Origin: an uncultured Flavobacterium sp.
Lineage (GTDB): Bacteria; Bacteroidota; Bacteroidia; Flavobacteriales; Flavobacteriaceae
Reading direction: 5' to 3'
Length of the DNA: 64,000 nt
Assembly: GCF_963422545.1 (NCBI RefSeq)
Contig: NZ_OY730243.1
Location: 101,901-165,900 of the forward strand
The position numbers and the translations under genes were made by a program. Each line of letters opens with the position of its first letter. Position 1 is the stretch's first letter. Shown here piece by piece: positions 49,901-57,300 of the stretch. The notes beneath the pieces are model-generated. The model was not told where the DNA came from, did no database searches, and worked only from the letters and a program-made list of their open reading frames with translations.

Positions 49901-52900
49901 TTTTACGTGCCTCTTGTAAAAGTGTTTTAAAACTATCCTCACCTTTGAACTCAAGACGAAGGGCAAGGGTATTTAAATAAAAGCCTATCTGACCGTCCAG
50001 AGCGCTGTGTTCTCTCCCGGCAATAGGACTGCCGATGATGATGTCATTCTGACCGCTGTAATGGTATAATAAACCGGTAACACCTGTAAGAAGTCCCATA
50101 AAAAGGGTGCCTCCCTGCTCCTGGCTTAGGTTTTGTATTCCTGTATGTACCTGCGGGCTTAATGGACGAAGGATGCTGCTCCCGTTATAGGTCTTGATCT
50201 GTGGACGAGCCTTATCTGTGGCGATATCCAATACCGGAAGACTGCCTCCTAACTGGTTTAACCAATAATCACGATGTGATTCTAATGCGGCTCCTTTTAG
50301 CTGCTCTTGCTGCCAGGCGGCATAGTCTTTATATTGGATGGCAAGTTCTTCTAGTGTGACTGCTTCCCCTTTTATTTCTGCATTGTAAAACTCCAGTAAT
50401 TCTTTGATCATAATACCCATCGACCAGCCATCGCTGATGATATGGTGCATCACGGTGCTAAAGGCCCATTTATTGGCGCTGAGCTGATACAAATTAGCAC
50501 GAAGTAAAGGAAGTTCAGATAAATCAAAGGCTGTGAGGATTTCCTGATGAATCAGCATTGACAGCTCTGATTCCTGGTCTTTGCTGTGCTGAAGATCATA
50601 ACTCGCTATCTCAAAAGCAAATTCATTCACCGGTACAATCACCTGAAACACTTCTCCGTTTTCATACTCTTTGAAATACGTGCGAAGGATCTCATGGCGC
50701 TGTATTAATCCCTTAAAGGCTGTATTTAAAGCTTGTATCTCTAAATTGCCTTCGAAAATATAAATCCCGGGCATGTTGTAAGCAACACTGCCATCGGTAA
50801 ACTGACTCAGCATCCACAAACGACGCTGGGACGAAGAGAGCTCATAGGCTTCTTGCTGGGCTACCGGGACAATGTCCTCAAAAGCGGTTTTGAGTGATTT
50901 GTCAATCAGGGCTGCCTGCGCTTCTAAAACCGGATAGGTAAAAATATCTTTTAATTCTACTTTTACGCCTAATTCTTTATGCAGCTGACTCGCTAAACGC
51001 GTCGCGGTTAAACTATGACCGCCCAGTTCAAAAAAATCATCATGTATCCCAATTTGTTCTCTGTTTAAAATCTCTTGCCAAATCATGGCTAACTGCTGCT
51101 CACTTTGGGTTCTTGGAGCTACATAGGCATGGCTTTTTAAGGTCCCAAGTCCATCTAAAGACGGTAATTGGGCTTTATCAAGTTTACCGTTAGTGGTGAG
51201 CGGCAGGCTTTCTAATTGCATATAATGTGCCGGTACCTGATATGAAGGTAAATGTTGTGATAAATAGGCTCGGATATCCGATACATCGAGTGTTGCATCC
51301 TGGTCTTTGCTTACTAAGTAGGCTATGAGTTCTTTATCGCCCTCACTATTGCTCTGCGCCACTACGGCGCTGGTGGCAATAGAAGGGTGACCTTGTAGAA
51401 CGCTCTCGATCTCTCCGGGCTCTATTCTATAGCCTCGGATTTTAACCTGATCGTCTTTTCTGCCCAGATACTCCAGCTTGCCGTCGGCTTGCCAGCGCCC
51501 AATATCGCCACTGCGGTACATGCGCTCGCCTCTTAGAAAAGGGTTCTCTGTAAATTTCTCTGCGCTCAGTGTTTCCTGGTTCAGGTAACCCAAACCAACT
51601 CCCATACCGGCAATACAGATCTCTCCGGCTACGCCTATTGGCAGAAGCTCCTGCGATGGACCCAATATATAGATCTTTGTCCCTGAGATGGGTTTTCCAA
51701 TCAGTACTGCTTTGTCTTGTTCGAGTTCCTCTACCATACAGCCAACAGTGGTCTCCGTTGGACCGTATTCATTATAAATACGAATATCAGGATTGATCTT
51801 TTTAAGGATCTGAACATGGGCTGTGCTTACCGCTTCTCCTCCTACTATGGCGCGGGTCATGGTTGTGGACTCGATATTTAACTGTTCCAGAAGTTTAATG
51901 TGCGACGGGGTTAGTTTGATACTGTCTATACCACTTCTAGCGCTAAAGCTGTCTTTTAAGATATCAGAAAGCTCCCCATACTGCCCGTAGATGGTCAGCT
52001 CTTTTCCTCTGGTTAGGGCGCTGAAGATACTGGTGATTGTTAAATCAAAAGATAACGAGGTATAGAGTCCAAAGTTTCCTGTCTCTGGTGTAAAGTAATG
52101 ATGGTTCGCCCACTGGATGTAGTGCGAGAGGTTACTATGCGCCAGCATACAGCCTTTGGGCTGACCTGTAGAGCCTGAGGTATAGATGATATAGGCAAGG
52201 TCGCTTGGTGTTATCTTTGTTGACACTGTCTGTGATTCCAGACTCTCTAACTGGGCATCTACTGCAAAAACAGCTCCGGTGTAGTTCCCCAGATCAAACA
52301 TATAGTCGGTTTGGGTCAGCAGTACTTTTATGGCAGTGTCCCTGATGATATACTCCTTACGCTCCTGTGGATACGATGGATCAATCGGCACATAGGCGGC
52401 GCCTGATTTTAAGATCCCAAGTATCGATACAATCATTTTCTCGGAGCGGTCCTGCATAATACCCACAAGGTCTCCTTTTTGGATCGCGCAGGTGTTTTGC
52501 AGATAATAAGCCAGATTATCCGATTGGCTATCCAGCTCTTTATAACTAAGAGTTACTCCTTGATAATACAAGGCTCTGGCATCAGGATGCTGCTGTACCT
52601 GTTCTTGGAACAAGTCCAGTACGTTTACAGTAGTGTCTTTGTTGTAATTAAATTCTACTGTGTTAAACTCTTCCGTCAGTTTTTCTTGTTCGTCTTTGCT
52701 TAAATAGTCTAATGTATTAAGGGCACTATCAGGGGAAGCAACAGCGGCTTGCATAAGCGCTTCGAAATGACTGAACATGGCCTCTGCTGTAGCCTCTGTG
52801 TAGATATCGCTGTTGTATTCTAATAATAAACTCAAGCCATGGTCTGATTCTGTGAATATAAAAGTTAAATCGAACTTACTCATCTTAGGAACTGCTCCCT

Positions 52901-54239
52901 CGTAACCCTCATAAACACTCATCTTCAAATCATCTAATGATTTATCCTGCAGATCAGAGGAACGATTATCATGGTAATCAATAAATACATCAAATAACAC
53001 GCTACGGCTTAAGTCACGTTTTAAGTTCAGCTCTTCAATAAGTTGATCAAACGGAAATACCTGATGTGCATAGGCTTCCAGAGTAGTTTTACGTACTTCA
53101 TTCAAAAGGGTTTTAAAACTATTATCCCCTTTAAAACGTGTACGCAAAGCAAGCGTATTTAAATAAAAACCAATTTGTCCATCCAGGGCACTATTCTCAC
53201 GTCCGGCAATCGGGCTTCCGATGATGATATCTTCCTGATGACTATAATGATATAATAAGCCAACTACTCCACTCAATAATCCCATAAACAAACTACCACT
53301 CTGCTCCTGGCTAAGTGTTTGAATACCTTTATAAATATCTTCATTTATAAAACGTACAATATTACCTCCATTATAAGTTTTCACTATTGGACGTATTTTA
53401 TCGGTGGCAATATCCAATACCGGAAGTTCGTCATTGAATTGATTTAACCAATAATCGCGATGATCTGATAAAGTAGAACCGCTTAACTGTACTTGCTGCC
53501 AAGCTGCATAATCTTTATACTGAATAGTTAAAACAGGAAGTTCAATGTTCTGTCCTTTTAACTGTGCATTGTAAAATTGTAATAACTCATTTATAAATAT
53601 CTTCATCGACCAACCATCTCCGATGATATGGTGCATCACAAAACTAAAAGCCCATTTGTTAGCACTAAGCTGATACAAATTAGCACGTAGCAATGGAAGT
53701 TTGGATAAATCAAATGGACGTGACAACTCTGCTTCAATAAGATTTGCTAGTTGTGATTCCTGATTTTCTTCATTTTGTAAATTATGACTATCAATGACAA
53801 ATTCAAACTGATCCCCAGGAACAATAAATTGCATCGTTTCTCCTTCTTCATTTTCATTAAAAAAAGTACGAAGAATTTCATGACGTTCTATTAATTGATT
53901 AAAAGCTGAATTTAAAGCGGTTATATCTAAATTACCTTCAAACATATAAACGCTTGGCATATTATAAGCAATATTACTATCGGTAAAACGACTCAGAATC
54001 CACATACGACGCTGAGATGAAGACAGAATATAACTGTCTGCCTCAGGAGTTTTTGCAATGGGCAAATTATTAGTGGTTTGAGTATTAGTTTTTAAGAACT
54101 GAATAATCTGCAATTTCTTCTCTTTAATTTCTTTTAAAAGTGAATCCGGAATCTGCTGATCAAACTTTATTTTCAGATCTTCATTTTCTAATGAAATGTA
54201 AATTTTATTCTCCCTTAGTTTACTTAATAATTCTTTCAT
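37977..54239 (-). CDS. NRPS2: docking-C-A-T-C-A-T-C'-A-T-C-A-T-C'-A-T synthetase, five Asn modules
   Basis: 5420 residues, the largest protein here. A TubC-type docking domain (1 to about 55) precedes five modules. Condensation motifs lie near 205 (HHIIGDG), 1267, 2359 (C', HHAIIDG), 3411 and 4500 (C'). A-domain cores lie near 690, 1756, 2836, 3896 and 4976. Carriers are GGHSL (1073), GGDSI (2138), GGHSL (3218), GGDSI (4278) and GGHSL (5360). All five pockets read D-L-T-K-I-G-E-V-G-K, which differs from the tyrocidine Asn code only by Ile for Leu, so five Asn are predicted. C' domains follow only GGDSI carriers. The C-terminus (WVTTNSNLDVEELDTITI) is a docking tail. The first 500 residues are AT-rich like NRPS1; the rest is a mosaic of higher-GC repeats shared with NRPS3. 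No thioesterase, epimerization or methylation domain is present. Confidence 0.96.
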   Translation of the reverse strand: MKELLSKLRENKIYISLENEDLKIKFDQQIPDSLLKEIKEKKLQIIQFLKTNTQTTNNLPIAKTPEADSYILSSSQRRMWILSRFTDSNIAYNMPSVYMFEGNLDITALNSAFNQLIERHEILRTFFNENEEGETMQFIVPGDQFEFVIDSHNLQNEENQESQLANLIEAELSRPFDLSKLPLLRANLYQLSANKWAFSFVMHHIIGDGWSMKIFINELLQFYNAQLKGQNIELPVLTIQYKDYAAWQQVQLSGSTLSDHRDYWLNQFNDELPVLDIATDKIRPIVKTYNGGNIVRFINEDIYKGIQTLSQEQSGSLFMGLLSGVVGLLYHYSHQEDIIIGSPIAGRENSALDGQIGFYLNTLALRTRFKGDNSFKTLLNEVRKTTLEAYAHQVFPFDQLIEELNLKRDLSRSVLFDVFIDYHDNRSSDLQDKSLDDLKMSVYEGYEGAVPKMSKFDLTFIFTESDHGLSLLLEYNSDIYTEATAEAMFSHFEALMQAAVASPDSALNTLDYLSKDEQEKLTEEFNTVEFNYNKDTTVNVLDLFQEQVQQHPDARALYYQGVTLSYKELDSQSDNLAYYLQNTCAIQKGDLVGIMQDRSEKMIVSILGILKSGAAYVPIDPSYPQERKEYIIRDTAIKVLLTQTDYMFDLGNYTGAVFAVDAQLESLESQTVSTKITPSDLAYIIYTSGSTGQPKGCMLAHSNLSHYIQWANHHYFTPETGNFGLYTSLSFDLTITSIFSALTRGKELTIYGQYGELSDILKDSFSARSGIDSIKLTPSHIKLLEQLNIESTTMTRAIVGGEAVSTAHVQILKKINPDIRIYNEYGPTETTVGCMVEELEQDKAVLIGKPISGTKIYILGPSQELLPIGVAGEICIAGMGVGLGYLNQETLSAEKFTENPFLRGERMYRSGDIGRWQADGKLEYLGRKDDQVKIRGYRIEPGEIESVLQGHPSIATSAVVAQSNSEGDKELIAYLVSKDQDATLDVSDIRAYLSQHLPSYQVPAHYMQLESLPLTTNGKLDKAQLPSLDGLGTLKSHAYVAPRTQSEQQLAMIWQEILNREQIGIHDDFFELGGHSLTATRLASQLHKELGVKVELKDIFTYPVLEAQAALIDKSLKTAFEDIVPVAQQEAYELSSSQRRLWMLSQFTDGSVAYNMPGIYIFEGNLEIQALNTAFKGLIQRHEILRTYFKEYENGEVFQVIVPVNEFAFEIASYDLQHSKDQESELSMLIHQEILTAFDLSELPLLRANLYQLSANKWAFSTVMHHIISDGWSMGIMIKELLEFYNAEIKGEAVTLEELAIQYKDYAAWQQEQLKGAALESHRDYWLNQLGGSLPVLDIATDKARPQIKTYNGSSILRPLSPQVHTGIQNLSQEQGGTLFMGLLTGVTGLLYHYSGQNDIIIGSPIAGREHSALDGQIGFYLNTLALRLEFKGEDSFKTLLQEARKTTLDAYAHQVFPFDQLIDELSLKRDLSRNVLFDVLIDYHDNRSVNKPKSPELEGLSVSGYQGDTPRMSKFDLTFMFLESDHGLSLLLEYNSDIYTEATAEAMFSHFEQLMQAAVASPDSALNTLDYLSKAEQEKQTEEFNAVEFNYNNGNSENSYINVLDLFKEQVTQNPDARALYYGGTALSYKELDSQSDNLAYYLQNTYAIQKGDLVGIMQDRSEKMIVSILGILKSGAAYVPIDPSYPQERKEYIISDTAIRILLTQTDYMFDLGNYTGAVFAVDAQLESLESHAAPIVELKETDLAYIIYTSGSTGQPKGCMLAHANLSHYIQWANHHYFTPETGNFGLYTSLSFDLTITSIFSALTRGKELTIYGQYGELSDILKDSFSAESGIDSIKLTPSHIKLLEQLNIESTTMTRAIVGGEAVSTAHVQILKKINPDIRIFNEYGPTETTVGCMVEELEENKAVLIGKPISGTKIYILGPSQELLPIGVAGEICIAGMGVGLGYLNQETLSAEKFIENPFIKGERMYRSGDIGRWQADGKLEYLGRKDDQVKIRGYRIEPGEIESVLQGHPSIATSAVVAQSNNEGDKELIAYLVSKDQDATLDVSDIRTYLFQHLPAYQVPAHYMQLESLPLTTNGKLDKGQLPSLDGLGSLRASEYVAPTTQREETIVGIWEEILNREPIGIRDDFFDLGGDSIKILRMMAGLRRELDLDVPIGEVYRQSTIESLLKHVDANKDIFDARNQTQNQHRIQVLEELEVLKSEILSTLPNADAIEDVYPMSDIEKGMIFESLVDSSKGVYHDQMIHHRIFKDFDPKRFENALRLLVQKHSILRTSFHMEGYATEVQMVHKDIDARLHYVDLRNQTREAQEKTVKDFLDNEMKSPFIVNTAPLWRMAAFDLGQDEVFFVFQCHHAIIDGWSDALFMTELNNLYLELEQNPTFSPAPLQSSYRDFIIEHETAKRDPAIQTFWKQDLQGYNRLALFTDEEEITKNLYTLGQEELTRLEEFAKARNTTVKAVSLAAYMYMLKVLSYNSEEIVTGLVSHMRPTCEDSDKLLGCFLNTIPFKAGIDHSVNADQLIDTVHQKLISLKDKERLSMLEISLLHNKQGRQGNPFFDVLFDYVDFHAYGAVKKGEATIDQYDSLSELSVGGMDLTNTFLDFIINRTDGFYNLSIRLTHKLQCGFTTDRLAELYFAILSSMQQEPSARLKDNNHLSPAEQEKLTEEFNTVEFNYNKDTTVNVLDLFQEQVQQHPDARALYYQGVTLSYKELDSQSDNLAYYLQNTCAIQKGDLVGIMQDRSEKMIVSILGILKSGAAYVPIDPSYPQERKEYIIRDTAIKVLLTQTDYMFDLGNYTGAVFAVDAQLESLESQTVSTKITPSDLAYIIYTSGSTGQPKGCMLAHSNLSHYIQWANHHYFTPETGNFGLYTSLSFDLTITSIFSALTRGKELTIYGQYGELSDILKDSFSARSGIDSIKLTPSHIKLLEQLNIESTTMTRAIVGGEAVSTAHVQILKKINPDIRIYNEYGPTETTVGCMVEELEQDKAVLIGKPISGTKIYILGPSQELLPIGVAGEICIAGMGVGLGYLNQETLSAEKFTENPFLRGERMYRSGDIGRWQADGKLEYLGRKDDQVKIRGYRIEPGEIESVLQGHPSIATSAVVAQSNSEGDKELIAYLVSKDQDATLDVSDIRAYLSQHLPSYQVPAHYMQLESLPLTTNGKLDKAQLPSLDGLGTLKSHAYVAPRTQSEQQLAVIWQEILNREQIGIHDDFFELGGHSLTATRLASQLHKELGVKVELKDIFTYPVLQAQASLIEKSLKTAFVDIVPIAEQEAYGLSSSQRRLWMLSQFTDGSVAYNMPGIYIFEGNLDVQALNIAFKGLIKRHEILRTYFKETQNGEVLQVIVPSDEFAFEIEAHDLQGRKEQESELSILIHQEILTAFDLSRLPLLRANLYQLSKDKWAFSTVMHHIISDGWSMGIMIKELLEFYNAEIKAEAATLEELAIQYKDYAAWQQEQLKGAALESHRDYWLNQLKGELSVLDIATDRLRPQIKTYNGNSILRPLSPEVHTGIQTLSQEQGGTLFMGLLTGVTSLLYHYSAQEDIIIGSPIAGREHSALDGQIGFYLNTLALRLQFKGDASFKTLLQEARKTTLDAYAHQVFPFDQLIDELSLKRDLSRNVLFDVLIDYHDNRSVNKPKSPELEGLSVSGYQGDTPRMSKFDLTFMFLESDQGLSLLLEYNSDIYTEATAEAMFSHFEQLMQAAVTSPDKALNTLEYISAAERHQLTEEFNAVEFNYNKDTTVNVLDMFQEQVTQNPDATALHYQGTTLSYKELDVQSDNLAYYLQNTCAIQKGDLVGIMQDRSEKMIVSILGILKSGAAYVPIDPSYPQERKEYIISDTAIRILLTQTDYMFDLGNYTGAVFAVDAQLESLESHAAPIVELKETDLAYIIYTSGSTGQPKGCMLAHANLSYYIQWANHHYFTPETGNFGLYTSLSFDLTITSIFSALTRGKELTIYGQYGELSDILKDSFSAESGIDSIKLTPSHIKLLEQLNIESTTMTRAIVGGEAVSTAHVQILKKINPDIRIFNEYGPTETTVGCMVEELEENKAVLIGKPISGTKIYILGPSQELLPIGVAGEICIAGMGVGLGYLNQEALSAEKFTENPFVKGERMYRSGDIGRWQADGKLEYLGRKDDQVKIRGYRIEPGEIESVLQGHPSIATSAVVAQSNSQGDKELIAYLVSKDQDATLDVSDIRAYLSQHLPAYQVPAHYMQLESLPLTTNGKLDKTQLPSLDGLGSLRASEYVAPTTQREETIVGIWEEILNREPIGIRDDFFDLGGDSIKILRMMAGLRRELDLDVPIGEVYRQSTIESLLKHVDANKDVFDARNQTQNQHKVQVLEELEVLKSEILESLEDAQTIEDVYPMSDIEKGMIFESLVDSSKGMYHDQMVHQRIFKDFDPKRFENALRLLVYKHSILRTSFHMEGYATEVQMVHKDIDARLHYVNLRDQAREEQEKTIKDFLDNEMKSPFIVNTAPLWRMAAFDLGQDEVVFVFQCHHAIIDGWSDALFMTELNNLYLELEQNPAFSPTPLQSSYRDFIIEHEVAKRDPAIQTFWKEELKGYNRLTLFTEEEDISMSHYQLSKEEINTLEQFAKAHNTTVKAVSLGAYMYMLKVLSYNSEEIVTGLVSHMRPTCEDSDKLLGCFLNTIPFKVGVSNDISADKLIDGVHQKLIGLKDKERLSILEISLLHNKQGRQGNPFFDVLFDYVDFHAYGAIEEEKATEDQYNNLSGLSIGGIDLTNTFLDFIIDRTDGFYNLSIRLTHKLQCGFTTDRLAELYFAILSSMQEQPSAKLKDNDHLSQREQATLIEEFNTVEFNYNKDTTVNVLDLFQEQVQQHPDARALYYQGVTLSYKELDSQSDNLAYYLQNTCAIQKGDLVGIMQDRSEKMIVSILGILKSGAAYVPIDPSYPQERKEYIISDTAIRILLTQTDYMFDLGNYTGAVFAVDAQLESLESQTVSTKLTPTDLAYIIYTSGSTGQPKGCMLAHSNLSHYIQWANHHYFTPETGNFGLYTSLSFDLTITSIFSALTRGKELTIYGQYTELSDILKDSFSARSGIDSIKLTPSHIKLLEQLNIESTTMTRAIVGGEAVSTAHVQILKKINPDIRIFNEYGPTETTVGCMVEELEENKAVLIGKPISGTKIYILGPSLELLPIGVAGEICIAGMGVGLGYLNQEALSSEKFTENPFIKGERMYRSGDIGRWQADGKLEYLGRKDDQVKIRGYRIEPGEIESVLQGHPSIATSAVVAQSNNEGDKELIAYLVSKDQDATLDVSDIRAYLSQHLPSYQVPAHYMQLESLPLTTNGKLDKAQLPSLDGLGTLKSHAYAAPRTQSEQQLAVIWQEILNREQIGIHDNFFELGGHSLLAIKVLSRIRSEFNVEIKMETVFNDATIEFIAQEITRKQWVTTNSNLDVEELDTITI
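38703..44261. repeat. Repeat A, copy in NRPS2 (about 5.6 kb)
   Basis: Partner of 31680-37238 in NRPS3 at a constant offset of 7023 bases. It encodes parts of NRPS2 modules 4 and 5 (C-A-T-C'-A). One of the few differences, at 42511, changes a His to Tyr in the A domain (LSHYIQ to LSYYIQ). Confidence 0.9.
44738..46256. repeat. Repeat B, copy in NRPS2 module 3
   Basis: About 1.5 kb, identical wherever I compared it with 51173-52691 (offset 6435). It spans almost exactly one Asn adenylation domain. Homology breaks within the linker at both ends. Confidence 0.9.
49381..51196. repeat. Repeat C, copy in NRPS2 modules 1-2
   Basis: Partner of 29500-31315 in NRPS3 (offset 19881), covering the C domain between the first two Asn modules and the end of the preceding carrier domain. 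Confidence 0.85.
51173..52691. repeat. Repeat B, copy in NRPS2 module 1
   Basis: Partner of 44738-46256 (offset 6435), spanning the first Asn adenylation domain. The upstream boundary near 52691 is close to where the AT-rich native part of NRPS2 gives way to the higher-GC mosaic. Confidence 0.9.
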
Positions 54240-54357
54240 AATAGTATAATTTCATATTTTAAACTAACACCTGTTCAAACAGTTTTTTATAGTGGTATTA
54301 GGTTCTTGGTTTTATTAAAAAGCAGTAAAAAATTTATGTTTAATTGTTTGGTAAGTT

Positions 54358-57300
54358 TTATATGGTCAATTCGTTTTCAGTAACTACATCGGTTGTCAGC
54401 CATCTTTTCTCGACGATTAAATTAGCGACACCTTCAATTGTTTTATTTAAGAAAAAATCACTGATAGAAACTTCTATATTAAATTCTATAATGATCTTTT
54501 TTATGGCAACCATTGCATTCAGACTATGTCCGCCTAACTCAAAGAAATTATCCGTTACTCCTATTTTCTCTACTCCTAAAACTTCCTGCCAAATGGCAAC
54601 CAGTTTTTCTTCTATTTCATTACTCGGTGCGATATATTCTTTTCTTACTAAATCATCTCCCGAAATACCTGGTAAAGCTTTCCTATCTAATTTTCCATTT
54701 CTGGTTAGTGGTAACTCTTCTAATGCGATATAAAAACTTGGGATCATATAGTCCGGCAATCTACTTTGTAAAAAACTTCGCAACTTCGATTTATCTATTG
54801 CTGTCGCAGATACAAAATAGGCCGCCAATACTTTTTTATTGTTTTCTTCTTTTACCTCAACAACGACTTGCTTTAATTCAGTTGAGTACTCTAAAATTGC
54901 ATTCTCAATCTCGCTTAGCTCTACTCTGTAACCTCTAATTTTTATTTGCTGGTCATTCCTTCCAAAAAATTCAATATTTCCATCAGGCAACCAACGACCT
55001 AAATCTCCGGTACTATACATTCGCTCTCCTTGTATGAAAGGATTTTGTATAAATTTTTCTTTAGTAAGTTCGGGTTGATTTAAATAACCTCTGGCTACTC
55101 CGGCTCCGGATACATATATTTTTCCAATAACCCCTGTAGGAACCAGGTTTAAGGCCTCATCAAGGATATAAGCATTAGAATTAGGTATAGGACTGCCAAT
55201 AGGGATATTGAAATATTTTTTATTTTTTATTTCAAAAGTTGTCGAAAATGTAGTGTTTTCAGTTGGTCCATACCCGTTTACAATTTTTATAGCCGGGTAC
55301 TTTTCAAAAACTTTCTGGGTATGTGCAGGCGAAACAATATCTCCTCCTACAATCAACTGGCTGATATTTTCGAAAATATTAATTTCATTCTCCACTACCT
55401 GATTGAACCAAGAGGCTGTCATCCAGAGAGAGTTGACTTTATTATCCTGAATAACTTTCTTCAGACTTTCTAATTCCAGTAGATTCTCTTGTTTGGTCAA
55501 TATTAATTTTGAACCATTCAATAAAGTCCCGAAATATTCTATAATCGTTGCATCAAAAGAAATAGACCCGGTACTTAGTAAAACTTTTTCTTCATTTAAA
55601 GGAAAAAAAGAACAAGGTTTAACCAATCTTACTACATTAATTTGCTCCACCATTACTCCTTTAGGATTACCTGTTGTACCAGAAGTGAACATTACATATG
55701 CCACATCATGTGGCTGATTGATTATTTCAATATTATCCTTAGAGTATTTTTCCTCAACTTTATTGAATTTTTCTAATGCTTCCTTATCTATGACAATTTT
55801 GCAATTAATATCTTTTTCGATATAGGCAATTCTTTCTTCAGGATAATTGATATCTATTGGCACATAAGCTCCACCAGATTTCAATATTCCCAAAATGGAA
55901 ACAATTATCTTTTCGCTTCTATCCAGTTTTATTCCGATTAAATCATCTGCTTGAATAAAATAATCTGATCTTAGATAATTTGCTAATTGATTAGACTTTT
56001 CATTGAGTTCTCTATAAGTAAGTTCAACTTCTTCAAATGCTACTGCAATGTTATTTGGTGTTTTTTCAACTTGTTCTTCGAATAACTCTATTAGGGTTTT
56101 GTTCGCAGGATAATCTACAATTGTATCATTAAACGAAATCAGTAATTGATCTTTCTCTGATTTCGTTAAATAATCTATTTCTTCGATATTTGTCTCAGGT
56201 TCTTCTGATAATCCTGTAACAAGATTCTCAAAATGAACAAACATTCTCTCGATTAAATATTCATCGTAAACATCATTATTATATTCTATTGTTAAGTCTA
56301 ATCCTTCAGTCTCGGCAAACATGAAGTTAATATCAAATTGAGCCGTTTTTCTTTTAAAATTATAGGCTTCAACCTGCAAATTCTTTACTTCTTCATCACT
56401 TTTTACATTACTTAATTGTGCTTGATTTTGCAATACCATCATTACATCAAATAAAGCAGAACGACTAGTGTCGCGTTTTAAATTTAGTTTCTCTACTAAT
56501 TCACTAAATGGGTAAGATTGGTGTTCATAAGCACCTAATAAAATCTCTTTTTGTAATGCGATTAAATCTAAAAAACTGCTTTTTTCATTAAACTGCGTTC
56601 GTATTGCAAGTGTATTCAAATACAAACCAAACTGATTCTCTAAATCCGGATGTTCTCTTCCTGCAATTGGAGTTCCTACTATAATATCATCCTGACCGGT
56701 GTATTTATACAGTAAACTATTTATTCCCGCCATTAAAGTCATAAATAAAGTAGCATCCTGCTCTTTAGAAAATGCTTTAATCTTTTCTAAAAATGTTTTT
56801 GAAAAAGTATGTGTAAGACTGGATCCATTATAAGTTTTAAATAATGGACGTATTTTAAAACTCGGCAGATTTAATGCTGGCAATTCACCAACAAATTGTT
56901 GAATCCAATATTTCTCTGATGCCTGATTATTTTCCTGTTGAATTGCTTCGTTCAGCCAAACAGCATAATCTTTATATTGTATTCTTAGCTTAGGTAAGTT
57001 AATTTCTTTAGCCTGTGTTAATGAATTATAAGTGCTAACAACCTCTGCTATCAATAATTCTATAGACCATCCATCTCCAATGATATGATGCAGGGATAAG
57101 AAAAACACATATTCATTTTCTTTTAATTTAATTAAAGAAGCTCGTACCAATGGGGCTTGCTCTAAATCGAAAGGCTCTGCATTTTTTTTATGTAAAAGAT
57201 CAATAACAGCCTCGTCCTGATTTTCTACAGAACAAAAATCTTCTTCGGTTATCGCAAACTTTACATTTTCTGTTGGGATAATATGTTGACGAACTTCACC

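Noticed and set aside
26300..52700. Stand-alone epimerization domains to explain the GGDSI carriers.
   Set aside because: Every region after a GGDSI carrier leads through one C-type domain straight into an A domain; no second domain of about 430 residues or E-type motif is present.
24591..54239. The long repeats as collapsed or mis-assembled sequence.
   Set aside because: Copies differ by scattered bases and by whole mosaic patches, frames stay open throughout, and module phase is kept; an assembly error cannot be excluded without reads, but nothing indicates one.
54268..54288. Small inverted repeat CTGTT/AACAG followed by T6 in the NRPS1-NRPS2 gap.
   Set aside because: The stem is only five base pairs and the T run is on the plus strand, where no gene ends.
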